Shown here one piece after another: positions 15,538-27,675 of a stretch of 62,000 nucleotides of DNA. The notes under the pieces were generated by a model. It saw only the letters and a program-made list of their open reading frames with translations, made no database searches and was not told the DNA's origin. Positions within the stretch are counted from its first letter, which is position 1, and every line of letters begins with the position of its first letter. The position numbers and the translations under genes were made by a program. Origin of the DNA: Chrysomallon squamiferum (taxonomy: Eukaryota; Mollusca; Gastropoda; Neomphalida; Peltospiridae); NCBI GenBank assembly GCA_012295275.1, contig CM022667.1:5884994-5946993 (forward strand), given 5' to 3'.

Positions 15538-17029
15538 TAACTTTGTTTCAAAGAAATGTTTCTTTATGTTCAATATTATATTAAGGCACTTTAGAAAATG
15601 TAGTAATATATATCTGAAAGTATGAAATAATCAGTCTTAAATTACTTTTCAAACTTTCGAACAAAAGACTACTATGCATAAATTTATTAAATTAACAATA
15701 ATAATAAAAAATAATAAAAATACAGGCTTCAAACTTAATTAATAGACTTGGAAAATTCTCACATACGTCTAATACATTTCTCTATAAGTAGACTGTCCTA
15801 GGAAGAAGTGAAAGATCTTAATCTGATATAACACTGACATTCACTTGTATTGAGCAAACAACTTTATATCCTGTTACTGGTGGAGTCTCCAGCTCTTTAC
15901 ACAAAGTAATAGTCCCTACTGCTTTGACCCAATAACCCTAAGCTATGAACAATTTGAAAACATTACCCAGAATTACAAAATCACATTAATTCAAATCTGA
16001 TATCATCATAACTGCAACAGGACAAATAGAAATCACGAAAAGGATGATTATGTTAGCAATTGTTTTGTTACAAGTTTGGGGATGTAGAACATTATGTGTG
16101 TGTTCATAGGAGCTGTTTTATCAGTCAGATTATTTAGCCACAGAAAGAATTTACACTTCAATTATTAAATTATAGAACTGTTCTTTAAACTCTAAAACAT
16201 ATTCATACAACTTGACATGGAAACATGCCTGGAATTTGAAACATCTTTAAGTGTATAGTTAGGCTTCCAATATGGTGAAGTTAGCCTTGCATAATTAATA
16301 TCTTTACATCCATCACAAACTGCAGCAAATATTTTGATAAACAACCCAGTGCAGGGACAATGTGTGGTAAATGGAACAAAGCAGATTAGGCACAAAGTAC
16401 ATGTTTAGTACATGCAGAATATTGATCACTATCATAATACTGACATACTTCAAAATTAAAACTGAAAACAAATGTTTGTAAAATTAATTTTTTCTTGCAT
16501 TTTATAGTAAATTAAATTTGTATTAATTATTATTATTTTTTTATTGTGTTGTTAGTTTCCAAAATAAAATGACAGTTCTGTTTTCATTATTTGTAATTTG
16601 TATCTAAATTTGTAACATATGACTCATGTAGACCCTTTATCATGTAAATACTGAAAACACAGAATCATTAGCTATTAATTATTTAAAATTACATTAAATT
16701 AATACATTTTGAAGAATTTAAAATAATGTGTATGTATTAAGATATTATGATAATGATTAGTTCTACATATACAAATACCATACCTGTTTGTGGTGTTGTA
16801 GTTGGACCTGTGACATTGAAAATACAAATTTAAAATGAAAAGATTATTATATTTGTTTTGTTTGTTTGTTGTTTTTGTTTTTTTATTATTGTTTTCTGGA
16901 AGATTTTGTACAAGTATGTTATGTGTATGTGTATGTTTCTTGTTTAAATGAAATAGTAATTTTATTTGTATTTGTGTGCTTATATTATGATGTAGATATA
17001 AGAAAATGCTTTGTAAAATGATGTGAATA

Positions 17030-17067
<38 letters not shown>

Positions 17068-20000
17068 TATTTATTTCCTGAATATGTCAAATTCAGAGAA
17101 ATAAAAATCAAAATAAATAAAGAATAAAAAAATAATAAACTGAAACAGCACAAAATGTATCAATAAAAACTGGAAACTAAAACCCACAAAAAGCAATAAC
17201 AAAAAAACAACAACAAAAAAATCAACAAAATCCAGTTTAACTGCTAGTTTAAATATAATAATGTTTTGCTAAGTTCATAATATTTATTTTCTTCTGTACT
17301 TTAAGAAAAAATAATTATTTACTACTACTGAAAAAGATGACTAGAAATTATCATTTTAAATATGAAATAAAAAATAATAAGAAAAAAAGTTGAAAATTCA
17401 TTGTGACTATGAAGAGAAGTACAATTGATAAAAGTAACATTTAAACACTGATGTAATTTACTGTAAGACTTGTTTTCTGTATCTCACCTGTAACTCATCA
17501 TGCTAATTAAGCTGATATATTTCAGAAAGGTTTGAGATAATGTATTAATTAAATTTGTTACTTACATTTTTAAGTCAAATTTAACAAATGCAATATATAC
17601 TTAGATCTAGTCAAATTACATTCAAGTGTCATGGGATACGAAATTTTTCTAATAGAAATATTCTATATGTATAGGTGAATATAGTATCTCTGAAAAATAC
17701 ATTACAGTATTTTTAAAATACCAATCAATATCATGAATATGAGTATCACTAGTGACTATGTTCTTCATTCTGTTTAAAGTCACATCAAGACAATTTCTAT
17801 TACTACTTTATTGTTTCTTCTACCAATAATAATACTAATAATAATAACTAACACTGAGAGAAGCAGAAAGCATATGCCTTTACCACTCTTCACACACAGA
17901 CTAATACACAGATGAAATTATTTATCACATAAAACACTTTCTATCATTTATATCAACTTACTTGATCTTATTTTGGTGCAATTAGTATTACCAATACCAG
18001 GAGGATCACCATCAATACAGCTCCATGTTCCTTCATCAAGAGTTTTGTTAAAAGACTTTATAATAAGTGTGATTTGTGTAGACGAGTCTAATACAAAACT
18101 GTATCCAGGTCTGCCACCCCACGGATCACAATCAGTTGTATCTACTTTACAGGACAGAACTTCTTCTGGGTTTCCAGAATTTGGACGAAAATATTTTATT
18201 CCAACTGTTACTGTTCCAGACACTGTGCAGGTCAATTTTGTCTCTTGTCCTTCTGTTGGTGTATCCAAGCAATCTATATCTGTGCTTGCTTTTCCTGTAA
18301 AACACAATTTTATTTATTTAAAAAATATAAAGAGAATGATAGGTATTGATAAATAAATACATAAATACATTATTCTAGACTAGCTTGAACCCTCTGTGTG
18401 TGTGTATATGTGAGAGAGTGTGTTTGTATGTGTGGATTATATATATATATATACATACATACATATACACATACATGCATGCATGCACATATATCTATAT
18501 ATATATATATATATTTATATACATGAATGCACTGATACTGTGTTTCTAATAAAACAGAATCTTGAAAAAGACATTTTATATTAATGCCATAAGCTGTGAA
18601 AGTATTTAACATAATTTTTATTATAATGTTGTTATCATTACCTGCAGCCTACCATTTTCTGTCTTGGACCCTACATGTATAGGCTTGTAAATATAATATT
18701 TACTGTAAATGTAATTATGTAAACTAATTTATCACAGCCATCTCAATTAATGTTTATACAAGTTTCCAAAAACTGTGTTTATTGGCAATCTCTAAACATA
18801 AGTGGTTGCATGATCAACTAGTCATATGCATCCATCTCTGTTGTACTTGACCGTGTACATAAAGTTTATATCAATTAATGTATTATAAAGTCTAAAATTT
18901 AGGCATTTTTATAATTTTGTACTCTGTGTTATGAATTGTGAACAGATAAGAACATATAAATTGTATAAAGGAAAGTTTAAAAAAAAAAAAAAAAATTCTT
19001 TATAAACAAGATTTTATGGACATCTAAGAAGGAATAACAACAGGTGTGATGCATATATATACTTAGTGCCAGGTGTGAGCCAGAGTGTCATACGTGAGTC
19101 AGTGCTGGGACCAGACTTGTAAAGCTGCAGAAATAACAAACATCAAATACTTTTAACATAGACTTTTAAACTTGTTCTGGAATTTCACTTTTCAGGTTAT
19201 TTGCTTTGTTTAAATTTGACTTAAAAATTTTAGACTGGTAGGGTGTTAAGACCTATAGGAATTACTTAAGAATTCAGGATATAGTAATGACTGGTTGGAT
19301 GAAAAAATAGTTGTCTCTACCATGAATAAAGCATTTTCTTTTATTCACTTTCCATGTGCTTTGAGTCATCAGTGATGGTAAAATATGTAACATGATATTA
19401 AAAACAAATTCAAAACTGAATTTTCACTTCAGATGTGGGAGAAACTGCTTTGTTTTTGTTTTCTTTCTGCTCCAATATAGCTGCCTATTTAAAAACATTT
19501 TCAAGATATTTTTAATCAGATGTATGACCACATATATCTTTTAAGCTGTAATGTGTAAAACAGTTCCTTTGTTTCATACTGATAAACAATCCCTGTAGAT
19601 GAAATACTCAGTTAATTGCACATTCATCATTATTTTATTTTTCTGTTTAACAATTAGCAATAATATATTTTCTATTAATTTTTTACCTCTCTTAATTAAT
19701 ATCCATTGCAAGTTAGCTATATAACACTTCAGAGAAAAAAGCTCTTTTATGGGTTCTGCCTTATTGTTTCTGTATCTGTGTCACTTGTGTTAAATAATTC
19801 AATAAACCATCAAATCTAAATCTGCGGTACTAATCTTCAGAATCTTTGCAGCAATAGCAGAAATTAATATTGAACCTTTGTAAATAAACAAATTTAAACC
19901 CAACTGTCTCAGTTTTTTATGAAACTTGGTATATTTGTTGACTGGGATCCCACAGCACCAAATCTGAAATTTTAGCCCAATCGGATCAGTTGTGTGGGAG

Positions 20001-22888
20001 TTATGACCTTGAAATTGACCGAGTGGATCACGTGACCTTGAGATGACCATTATTGAAATTTAATCTCCCACGTGTTAACTAAAACATATAAAAGTTTCCT
20101 GGGTGTAATATTTTTTGTTTAGCCACAATATAGATTTAAAAAATGCACATACATGAAAATAACACCTTTTCAGCCATTAACATCTGATTAACTAAAACCT
20201 GAATGATCAATTCTGGATGCTAGGAATCCAAGTTTCATAAAAATCTGAGACAGTCAGGTTTAACCCATTGGGTGATTTAACACGGAATGACCCATATCAG
20301 TAATACATATGAAATAAGGATTATAACTGAAATAAATTAATTAATGCAGTTATGAAGAGACTCTTTATGATTTAAAAGCAACTTAAGATTTCAGAAAGCA
20401 TGGTTATATGGTTCACAGAATATTCTGAGTGAAATGTACTCTTGTATGATTGTAATAATGTTTTTTCTTTTCTTTTTCTTTATTGTAAGATACATAATTA
20501 AAAGAAGGACAGTGTTACATCACTGATAATTAAGATGTGTTTGATAAACTGAATGGAATAATGATATGATCGTTATATTTTTTTATAGTTATTAAATTAA
20601 ATACCGAAGAAAAACCAAGCACTGCAAACAGGTTAAAAAGCATTAATTTCCAATTTTACCCAATACAAGGTACAGATAACATATCCAAATAGGTAAAACC
20701 AATTAAAAATTTTCTTTTAACCCATGTCATGGTGTATAAAAAATAATGTAATAAAAAAAATAAAAAAAATATGGTTATAATATTATATTAATGTTATTTC
20801 CAGTATGAAAACAACTCCTGAAAATTACAGCTTATTAGTTAACATGGTAAAGGTTCATTGTTGGTTTTACTGGGATGGTCTATGCACCATTGACAAGTCT
20901 TTTTCTAGTAGTAACACTGAGCATGAAAGAATGTTACTCAGTGGCCAACACTGTCGATGCAGTGAACAGCATTAAAATTTCAACAATAAGCAAAATATAG
21001 TTCAGCACAACACAACATTTTCATGAAGGGAAAACAAGTTACATACACATGTACTGTTTTTTGCAATCTTCACTTGAACTAAATGGTTGTTCATGCAATC
21101 TGTTCACCCCCAGCAATTTTACCTAAAACCAACATGTCAAAAGTATGTTACCATTCTTCCTTATCATGGTCTTTGGATATTTTTTATGTATAGGCCTATA
21201 TACATTTGTGGTTTTTTCGCAGTTACCTTATCTTGAAGGAAAATGAACATCCATGTAAATATATAGTATATATTCAACAAGAGATGTTCACACATCAGTG
21301 TCAGAATTAATAACTGCAGGTTTTTCTGAAGTGATGTGGTGGGCTGTCAAGGTCTTTCAGGGGAATGTGGCTGAACCTGCATTAATGTGCATGATATTGC
21401 TGAATTCACTCTATACCTCTCATATAATTTATATACAGTATTAAAATTGAATATTTCCCCAATCAAAATGTGTCACTGCTGCCTGCATCAATAATTTAAC
21501 AATGGATAACTTCAAAATAGTTAAATATGTTGTGTTGTCACCTTTCATTTTTGGAGAAGTCTAAGCAAAGCAAGTCCTTATTCTGCACTGAACACTTGCC
21601 AATTCCTAACTTGGATTCTGATGACCATCTTGTAACATTAGACAGAACAGAAAAAAAAAACAAAAAAACACCTCACATATACAGTATGAGCTGTCAATAT
21701 TTGTTTTGTTTCAGCTGAAGAAATATGTTTCTTCTTTATTCCAATGAATGAGGGTGTGCAAACAAATAAATGCAAAGGTGATCTCGAATTAATGCAGTAG
21801 AGTATATGCAAAATAAATAAATAATACAAAACTATAAAACAGATAAATATAGCAAAAATAAATGGAGAAAGGATAGAAAAGAAAGTGCAAATGTGCATCA
21901 CATATGGTGTTATAGCACTACTGTTTTAGAAGATATCAAAATTTTAAGCTTGAATTTTTCAACAACTGCATAGAGGTCATTCCTTACCAAATCACCCAGT
22001 ACAAATTTGTGTATAATCTGGTTTGTTCTGAAACAATTTTGAAAAAAAATGTTCTTTTCAAATTTGACATTTCTGGTCACCAATCTTTAGACTCAAGTAT
22101 CTCAGCAGACACTGAGCCAATCTTCATAATGTTGTTCTTATGGAAAGGGAACTCCATAAGAAATCCAAATTTCAAATTACTTTATCACAAGAATGTATCA
22201 ATGGCTCATTACATTTTGATCTTTTGTTTGAATTTGACCTTTTAAGTCACATGATCCTGAATTGATATGTAGTAAGAATTATAGCCCATGGCTGTGTCAG
22301 TTAACTTAAGGAAAAACAGATTTAGAGACCTAGCATATCTGACTTCTGCATTTGTCACCAATATGCCAAATATTACAAATGACTTTTACGAAAGTGTAAA
22401 TAAAGAAACATGGTCTTATAAAATTATTATTGTTTTCTCACCAGTTTGCAGAAATTTAGTATGCATACTGTATTTAAAATATTAGCTTCAGTTTTATGCA
22501 CTACTATAGGGAACAACCAAATCAATTATTTGATAATCTCAGACCCACATATTCCACTGAACTTGTTCAATATTGCTCACATTTCCAACTGCTGATGCAC
22601 CTCAGACTTCAACTGCTGCAGATAACATATATTATAAATGTCATTTCACTTACTGAAAGCAAAACTTTTGAAGAGATAAATTTATTAAACAATTAAGTTT
22701 CACCTACTGAGAAAATAATCAATTACATGATTATTGTGAACTGCCAAAATCAGCTTCCAAGAAATTTGTATTTTTCATAAATAGCTTGAAATATGTAAGT
22801 GACATGGAAAACACTCACCTTCTACAGAGGCCCATGTAAAGATAAAAGTAATCACAGCAATGTGAAGAACAGTGCAGTCAAAAACCAT
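6102..22888 (-). CDS. Gene A: single-Ig membrane receptor with microexon stalk and three TM-type exons (complete)
   Basis: Ten exons, joined in this order on the minus strand: 22888-22819, 18294-17962, 16807-16784, 14917-14894, 12464-12441, 11598-11575, 9706-9599, 7468-7367, 7147-7040, 6178-6102. All introns are GT-AG and phase 1. The sum is 894 nt, an open frame of 297 codons plus TGA. Order: signal peptide (1-23), V-like Ig domain (24-134), Thr/Pro stalk of four 8-residue units (135-166), three hydrophobic TM exons (167-202, 203-236, 237-272), then a 25-residue polar tail without tyrosine. The Ig domain suggests a ligand-binding surface protein. The tail has no ITIM or ITAM, so signalling, if any, would need a partner or another isoform. 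All internal exons are symmetric, so skipping any of them keeps the frame. Whether all three TM exons occur in one protein is unknown. I do not recognise a named gene. Confidence 0.82.
7040..7147 (-). CDS. Gene A exon 9: third TM exon
   Basis: 108 nt, phase 1-1. It encodes VDKTDGS, a hydrophobic helix (WIAAIVLCALGFLFGAVFCA...), then VIKMSKL. Borders GTCTTTCAG|TT and CTCA|GTGAGT. The basic residues after the helix fit an inside-facing C-terminus. Confidence 0.77.
7367..7468 (-). CDS. Gene A exon 8: second TM exon
   Basis: 102 nt, phase 1-1. It encodes DKILKT, a hydrophobic stretch of about 24 residues (LGIVLIVVGACVIVIAV...), then LLAVKTN. Borders TTTTAG|AC and AATG|GTAAGT. It is similar in size and layout to exons 7 and 9, so the three are probably tandem duplicates serving as alternatives or as successive passes. 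Confidence 0.75.
7504..7618. repeat. (AAT)n/(ACT)n compound microsatellite
   Basis: AAT repeats, a block of CTA/ACT repeats, then AAT again, just upstream (in transcription) of the second TM exon of gene A. Confidence 0.95.
9599..9706 (-). CDS. Gene A exon 7: first TM exon
   Basis: 108 nt, phase 1-1. It encodes GPGESLDW and then about 24 hydrophobic residues (CIAVSAVLAVLIVVGIVILI...) ending VVKEPFD, a standard single-pass TM helix followed by a charged cytosolic residue. The acceptor is TTATTACAG and the donor GATG|GTCAGT. Confidence 0.78.
11575..11598 (-). CDS. Gene A exon 6: stalk microexon, copy 4
   Basis: 24 nt, with one silent change from copies 1 and 2 (CAA to CAG for the Gln). It encodes GPTTTPQT; acceptor CACAG, donor GTATTATA. 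It is the last stalk unit before the first TM exon. Confidence 0.73.
12441..12464 (-). CDS. Gene A exon 5: stalk microexon, copy 3
   Basis: 24 nt, one base different from copies 1 and 2 (CCA to CAA), giving GQTTTPQT. The acceptor is TAG and the donor GTATGATG. The flanking intron sequence is duplicated with the other copies. Confidence 0.73.
14894..14917 (-). CDS. Gene A exon 4: stalk microexon, copy 2
   Basis: The 24 bases are identical to copy 1 and flanked by CAG and GTATGATG. It encodes GPTTTPQT when joined to the preceding microexon. Confidence 0.75.
15481..15534. repeat. (AC)n microsatellite
   Basis: ACACACGCGTGCGCG lead-in and then a pure CA run within a gene A intron. Other AC/GT runs lie at 893-912, 10901-10941, 17030-17064, 36336-36362, 43969-44003 and 46697-46727. 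Confidence 0.95.
16784..16807 (-). CDS. Gene A exon 3: 24-nt stalk microexon, copy 1
   Basis: CAG|GTCCAACTAC ... CAAACAG|GTATGG. It encodes SPTTTPQT in phase 1-1. Thr/Pro-rich units of this kind are typical O-glycosylated stalks. It is one of four near-identical microexons, which supports its being real in spite of its size. Confidence 0.75.
17962..18294 (-). CDS. Gene A exon 2: V-like Ig domain
   Basis: 333 nt, 111 codons, phase 1-1. It has the Ig core LTCTVSG (B strand Cys) and a later DEGTWSC (F strand Cys). Two extra cysteines lie between (VLSC, TTDC), with one near each end (DIDC, NTNC), six in all. N-glycosylation sequons are present (NKT, NCT). The borders are TTTTACAG|GA and TCAA|GTAAGT. 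The layout resembles Ig1 of gene B (LTCTVSG, internal Cys pair, ..D..W.C), so the two first Ig exons are probably homologous. Confidence 0.85.
19830..20310. repeat. Probable interspersed repeat in gene A intron 1
   Basis: Contains CTCAGTTTTTTATGAAACTT..GTTGACTGGGATCCCACA and GTTATGACCTTGAAATTGACC. Similar words (GTGACCTTGAAATGACC) occur at 54.14 kb and a weaker form (TTTGACCTTTTAAGTCACAT) at 22.23 kb. Multiple sites and the lack of an ORF suggest a dispersed non-coding repeat; class unknown. Confidence 0.4.
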
Positions 22889-22890
22889 TT
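22819..22890 (-). CDS. Gene A exon 1 (coding): signal peptide
   Basis: The ATG at 22888 opens MVFDCTVLHIAVITF and then a hydrophobic run ending WASVE: 23 codons plus one base, a typical secretory signal. The donor is AAG|GTGAGT at 22819/22818. Two bases 5' of the ATG lies a strong acceptor (pyrimidine-rich TTCTTTCCACAG, AG at 22892-22891). This implies that at least one non-coding exon lies upstream and that the start codon is almost the first thing in this exon. Confidence 0.8.
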
Positions 22891-22892
22891 CT

Positions 22893-25800
22893 GTGGAAAG
22901 AACAAAGTTATATATTTTACTATCAGTAAACTTTCAAACATTTGAACACGTGTTATCCAGCAGGATAAATTTAACTACCACTAGTAATTCATTAATAATG
23001 ATAAAAGAATACAATAAGGGTTTTCATTTCCAAAATTTGAACTGTCTCCATGGAACATTTGGTTTTGTACTGCATCTTAAATTACTATTCAGATTGCAGA
23101 GATCATTACAATTTCTTGATCTATATTTTCTTTAAAATAATTTTTCTTTTGAAGACTGTCCATAACTATAAGAATATTTTAAATGGTATTATTGTTTGTG
23201 TATGAGAACATGTTTTATTAGGATTATGTCCTAATTACAATGCTGGTTATATGTTCAGAAACTCAATTTATTTCATAAAACAAATTGATAAATGTTTTGG
23301 TTAATTAAATTCATTGATTACGATTAAAAAATCAGTTACATTAAAGGTGGCACTGTTAATATATACAAATTTGAATTAGGCATGATCAATAATCTTGTAG
23401 GTTTCATGTTTTTTGTAAGTTGCGACTCTTTCTTTATTACATAGATATGCAGAAATAAATGATATCAGAAATATATCCCTCTGATTGGTATGTAATGGCT
23501 TGTCAAATGGAAACCCTTGCAGGTTCCATGCGGCCACAATGAATAACAATCATTTAGAAATTACTCCTGAATTGCAAACAAGACAATTATTAAAAGCTGT
23601 TGATAAATGAATTTTAACTTGAATGAATGAAATGAGTACATCAAAAGCATGTATTTATTTGAATGCAAATCATGTCTGCCTATCCGACTTTATCTAACAA
23701 AATGATGGTGAAGCAATGTTGTTATTTTTTTCCTCTTTTGTTTTAAATGGACCAAGTAAATTTTTGTATCACAACTATGATAATGAAATTTTCATAACAA
23801 ATATAATATTAACAAGACAGAACAAACTAACAGTAATGCTTAACAATAGTTAATATTTTGGCAATGAAGAGAACAGAATGTTGCTGTGCCTGAAACACTG
23901 AATCGACAGTGCTCTCCTCCAAAAGAATTGCACCAGTGAAACACAGTACAACTTTGTGACATGATTTTGGTAAACAGCAATCCATTTCACCTCTGCCTTA
24001 CACTCTGCTCTTGAATTAAAGTCCTCAGATACAATCAGTTTAAACACAACATGTTTTGTAGTGATCCATTTCTCTTACTTGGACATGCACATTGTCTTAT
24101 ACAAGGACAGGGATTCTTGTTTTCATACTTCTTGCTCATTTCATTTACATTCCATCTTGATCACAGTGTCTAGTAGCAATAAGGGCTCAATTGATGATGT
24201 GTTATGTTTCCTCAATGGAGATTAAATTTTATGTATTTGTATTGCCACGTTGCTAGAATTAATATGTGTGAACAATGACAGCAAGCTGTACTCAAACACA
24301 TACAAATAATGCCAAAAAGGCTTAACTGTTTTATATACACATTGATAAAGTCATTAGCAGTAGATCAAAACTGTCAAAACACATGCCCACTTAAACAATT
24401 TCACTTTATTCATTACTGTTAAAACAACTGTGTGTGAAATAAAGATGGAAAGTTGCATTCTAAATTCAGGTAACAAATAATAAAATTCACTGTCAAAACA
24501 ATTGCCTATTCATTACACTATCATTTCAAAGAACAACTTATATTTGCCAAAACAATTGCCTAGTCTTTATTTAAACTCTGTCAATTCAAAAAAGAACTTA
24601 ATTTTGAAGATGGGAGAAGTTTGTTTTTCTTTATGTTTTTTTTTGGTTTGTTTTTTTGTATGTAATTTTTTAAATAACAACTCACTCTGCAAGGAATTCT
24701 AACTTCTCAAATTATGAACTGCATCCCACTGCCATATTTTCTTGACACTGGTTAGGTGAAGGAATCTATGAAAAGTTTTGTCAAACATTTCGTCTCTTGT
24801 GTATCAGCAAAATAAGAATCAGCTTGGAAAACAAGGGCAGTTGATCTTAAAGGCTTGTGAACAACACATATTGACACATGGCACAAAAGAAGGAACTTAA
24901 GCAATAATATGAACTAACCTACCTGTGGCTTTTACATATGCTATCCTTGAACATGTATAACCAATGAATCATTTTAGAGATTCTGGCATCACTGGTATAG
25001 GATGTGAAAGATGCTCTGGTATTACCTAATTTTAATCACTTAATAAAATACCTTAATAACACAAGTCAAAGATACAAACTGAAGGTTCAGAGAGCTAAAA
25101 GATCAGCTTCACATTAACTACTTCTCCCAACATGATATGAAAACAAAACTTTCTAAATAGTAAAATGTTCAGTGAATTTACATGGATAGTGACCTAGATA
25201 CCAAACCGGCCTGAAAACAGTAGAAAACCTGTTGACACATTTTTAGAAAGAACAGGTTAAAAAGCAAATATCTATCATGTTGCAATTTTTATTTATTTAT
25301 TAATATGTATTTTGTTGAATATTTTACAGTATCTATATTATACTGCATACATTATATAAAGATTTCCTGACATAGAAAAAATATTTATGATATATATTTT
25401 CATGAATGGTGTACTGTAATAATTTATTTTTCACATTTACAATATAATATATTTGAGTTAAAATATATTATTTTCATTAGAATAATGATCAGTATTTATA
25501 TTACAGCTAATATTATGCATAAAATTAAATTTAAAAACATGAATAAAAAGACATGAATAAAAATGGTAAGAATAAATTCTGAATTATAATTTGAATTTAT
25601 AGATTTATAAAACTGTAAATGGTATAATTATTATATTTAACAGCAGAATTTGTTTTATTAGTTGTTGCTACCCCTGCAGAAAAATGTGGAAAGTTTTACT
25701 GACAGCCTCTAACGCAAAAAAAAAAAATTATATAAAAAATAAAAAACAGTATGTTTGCAAGTTATAAAATGATAGATGGACTGTTTTAATCATTTTCTTA

Positions 25801-26559
25801 TGCCTAAAATAAACCACTCTAGATGATTGAAAAAGAAAATGGGACCAAGGATGCTTTAATTTAAATTGATAAAAACCTCTGGAAGCATATCATGAAAAAT
25901 AAAGACAATTCTGCCCTTTTCCTCAACCTTTATTGAATTTAGTAAACCCTTTATAAAATAAATATTAATTGTTATACATGTATATGCAGAATTTTATACA
26001 CAACAAAATAATTCAAACTGTATATTCCAAGGTAAATCTGGTCCAAAAAACATTTTCCAAAAATCTGACATTGAACACACACCAAACGTTTTGCTGGTTT
26101 ATTTTAGACACTATAAAAAATTATAAATTTATTATTAAAAGATAGAAATATGATATCAAAAACACAATAACATCCATTAAAATGTTTTTCTAATGTCAAA
26201 GTTATATCAAACTGAAGTTATATCATAGGGGAGCTTTGCTACAAATAATACCTCAAAACGTAAAACAGACCACTATTTGAGAATGATCTATGTTACACTA
26301 ACGTTTATAACTCCAGAAAAACAAATAGGCTGTGCAGTCCAAAGGAAGAAAGTTTCTACTTTGATCTTTGAAAGTTTCTACTGCATGACATTGTTGACAA
26401 TCACTTTTCCATGTACATCCACTTGCATCTCACATTTGACAAACTCTCTAAATTTTGTTGTAACTTGTCACCAGTTGACATTTTGTGTGAGGCTTCACCA
26501 GGAAAATCCCAACAGACAGTGAATTATGCACACTGTGCAAAGAAAATGTGAGTATCCAG
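22893..26559. other. Intergenic or 5' intron sequence upstream of gene A; nothing recognised
   Basis: No exon with both splice sites and a conserved domain was found on either strand. The frame at 23850-24047 (minus) is open for 65 codons but resembles nothing I know. If the non-coding exon at 30.68 kb is real, this stretch is intronic. Confidence 0.5.
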
Positions 26560-27639
26560 TGAAACCAACAACACTAGCCTCCAATGATTCATATGCATCC
26601 CAGTGACCCAACATGCATCCACTCTACCCCGACATATATTTGTAATCTTGCTGACAGGCAAACAGTTTCACCAATGACATTTGACCAACCATTTTTTTGG
26701 AACACATCAGAGATTATTTAAAATGATCCAAAGGACAACTATTTAAAAGATATCATCTTATTACTGGGTAGTTACTATATACTGATGAATATTCTTGGTG
26801 CTGTTGATAAAGTCATGCATGGTTAAGGGCTTATGGATATTCTAGAGGATGTTTATAGGGATAATGTAATAAAGCACATGATGAGTGGATTGGTAATGCA
26901 AAGGGCATTCCAAGGACATCTTTTAGTTGAAAAATCACTGAAGTAATTTATGGTAACCCAGATTTTGCTAATAATGTGAAGAGAGATTCATTTCATTGTA
27001 GGCAGGGGATAACAGATTAGATATACGTACCCACAGCTGAGGCTACCATGTAGGCAAAGAAGGCAGCTGTCTATGACTGATTTCAGCAAGTACATTTCTC
27101 ACACATGTATGAAACATTCAGTTTGCCACAGAAACCAAACTGAAGACGGTAACTCCTTATTGTAATGGTATAAACAAGGAAAGAAATGGCCTGTGTGGGA
27201 TATTTAACTGTCCATCACAGAAATATCTTGCTTTTAGAGTTCACATAGGATGTTGAAAATAAATGTTTTAAAAATAGTGCAGGTGCAGATCTGTTGTGAT
27301 TGAATATTACATTGAAAGAGAACTTTAAATGTATCATTTCTGCTGAAATTACATTTTGGGTGGCATGACACCAAAGTACCAAACCAATCTTTTTGGCTGC
27401 TGTTTCTGTCTTTAGGAACTTGACAGGAAGAAAGGTCTGGGAACATTTGGTAAATTTTGTATCATCATTTAGACTCTGTTAAACTGTTGAAATACTGTAA
27501 ATTGCAGACTTATTTTGTCAAGCATTTCAGTGGTTAATAAAAGTCAGTAGCCAGACAATCCAGCATTGTGCATGTAAACATAGTTCAAATGTTTTGGCCA
27601 GCCTGAACAATTCATGAGCTGGGCAATTTGACAGACTGG

Positions 27640-27675
<36 letters not shown>

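Larger units (their letters stand above)
9790..16440. repeat. Tandem intron-plus-microexon duplication units of gene A
   Basis: Segments sharing CTGAAAGATC...GTGAAATGGTCA...TTTCTTTG...AAACTTTCAAACAAA recur at about 9.80, 11.74, 12.65, 13.81 and 15.61 kb. Others recur at 10.39 and 12.00 kb (AGGAACATTTTCATTAATCA) and at 11.21, 14.57 and 16.41 kb (AGTACATGCAGAATATT). In four units a coding exon lies beside the shared block. The region looks like repeated unequal exchange that multiplied a stalk exon with its intron. Confidence 0.7.

Noticed and set aside
11575-16807. Short identical repeats at intervals, considered as a CRISPR-like array
   Set aside because: Spacing is irregular (0.9-2.5 kb), each repeat has splice borders and encodes in-frame stalk residues; the genome is eukaryotic.
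17973-18356. 127-codon plus-strand frame
   Set aside because: Antisense shadow of the gene A Ig exon, whose minus frame has Ig motifs, correct splice borders and matching phase.
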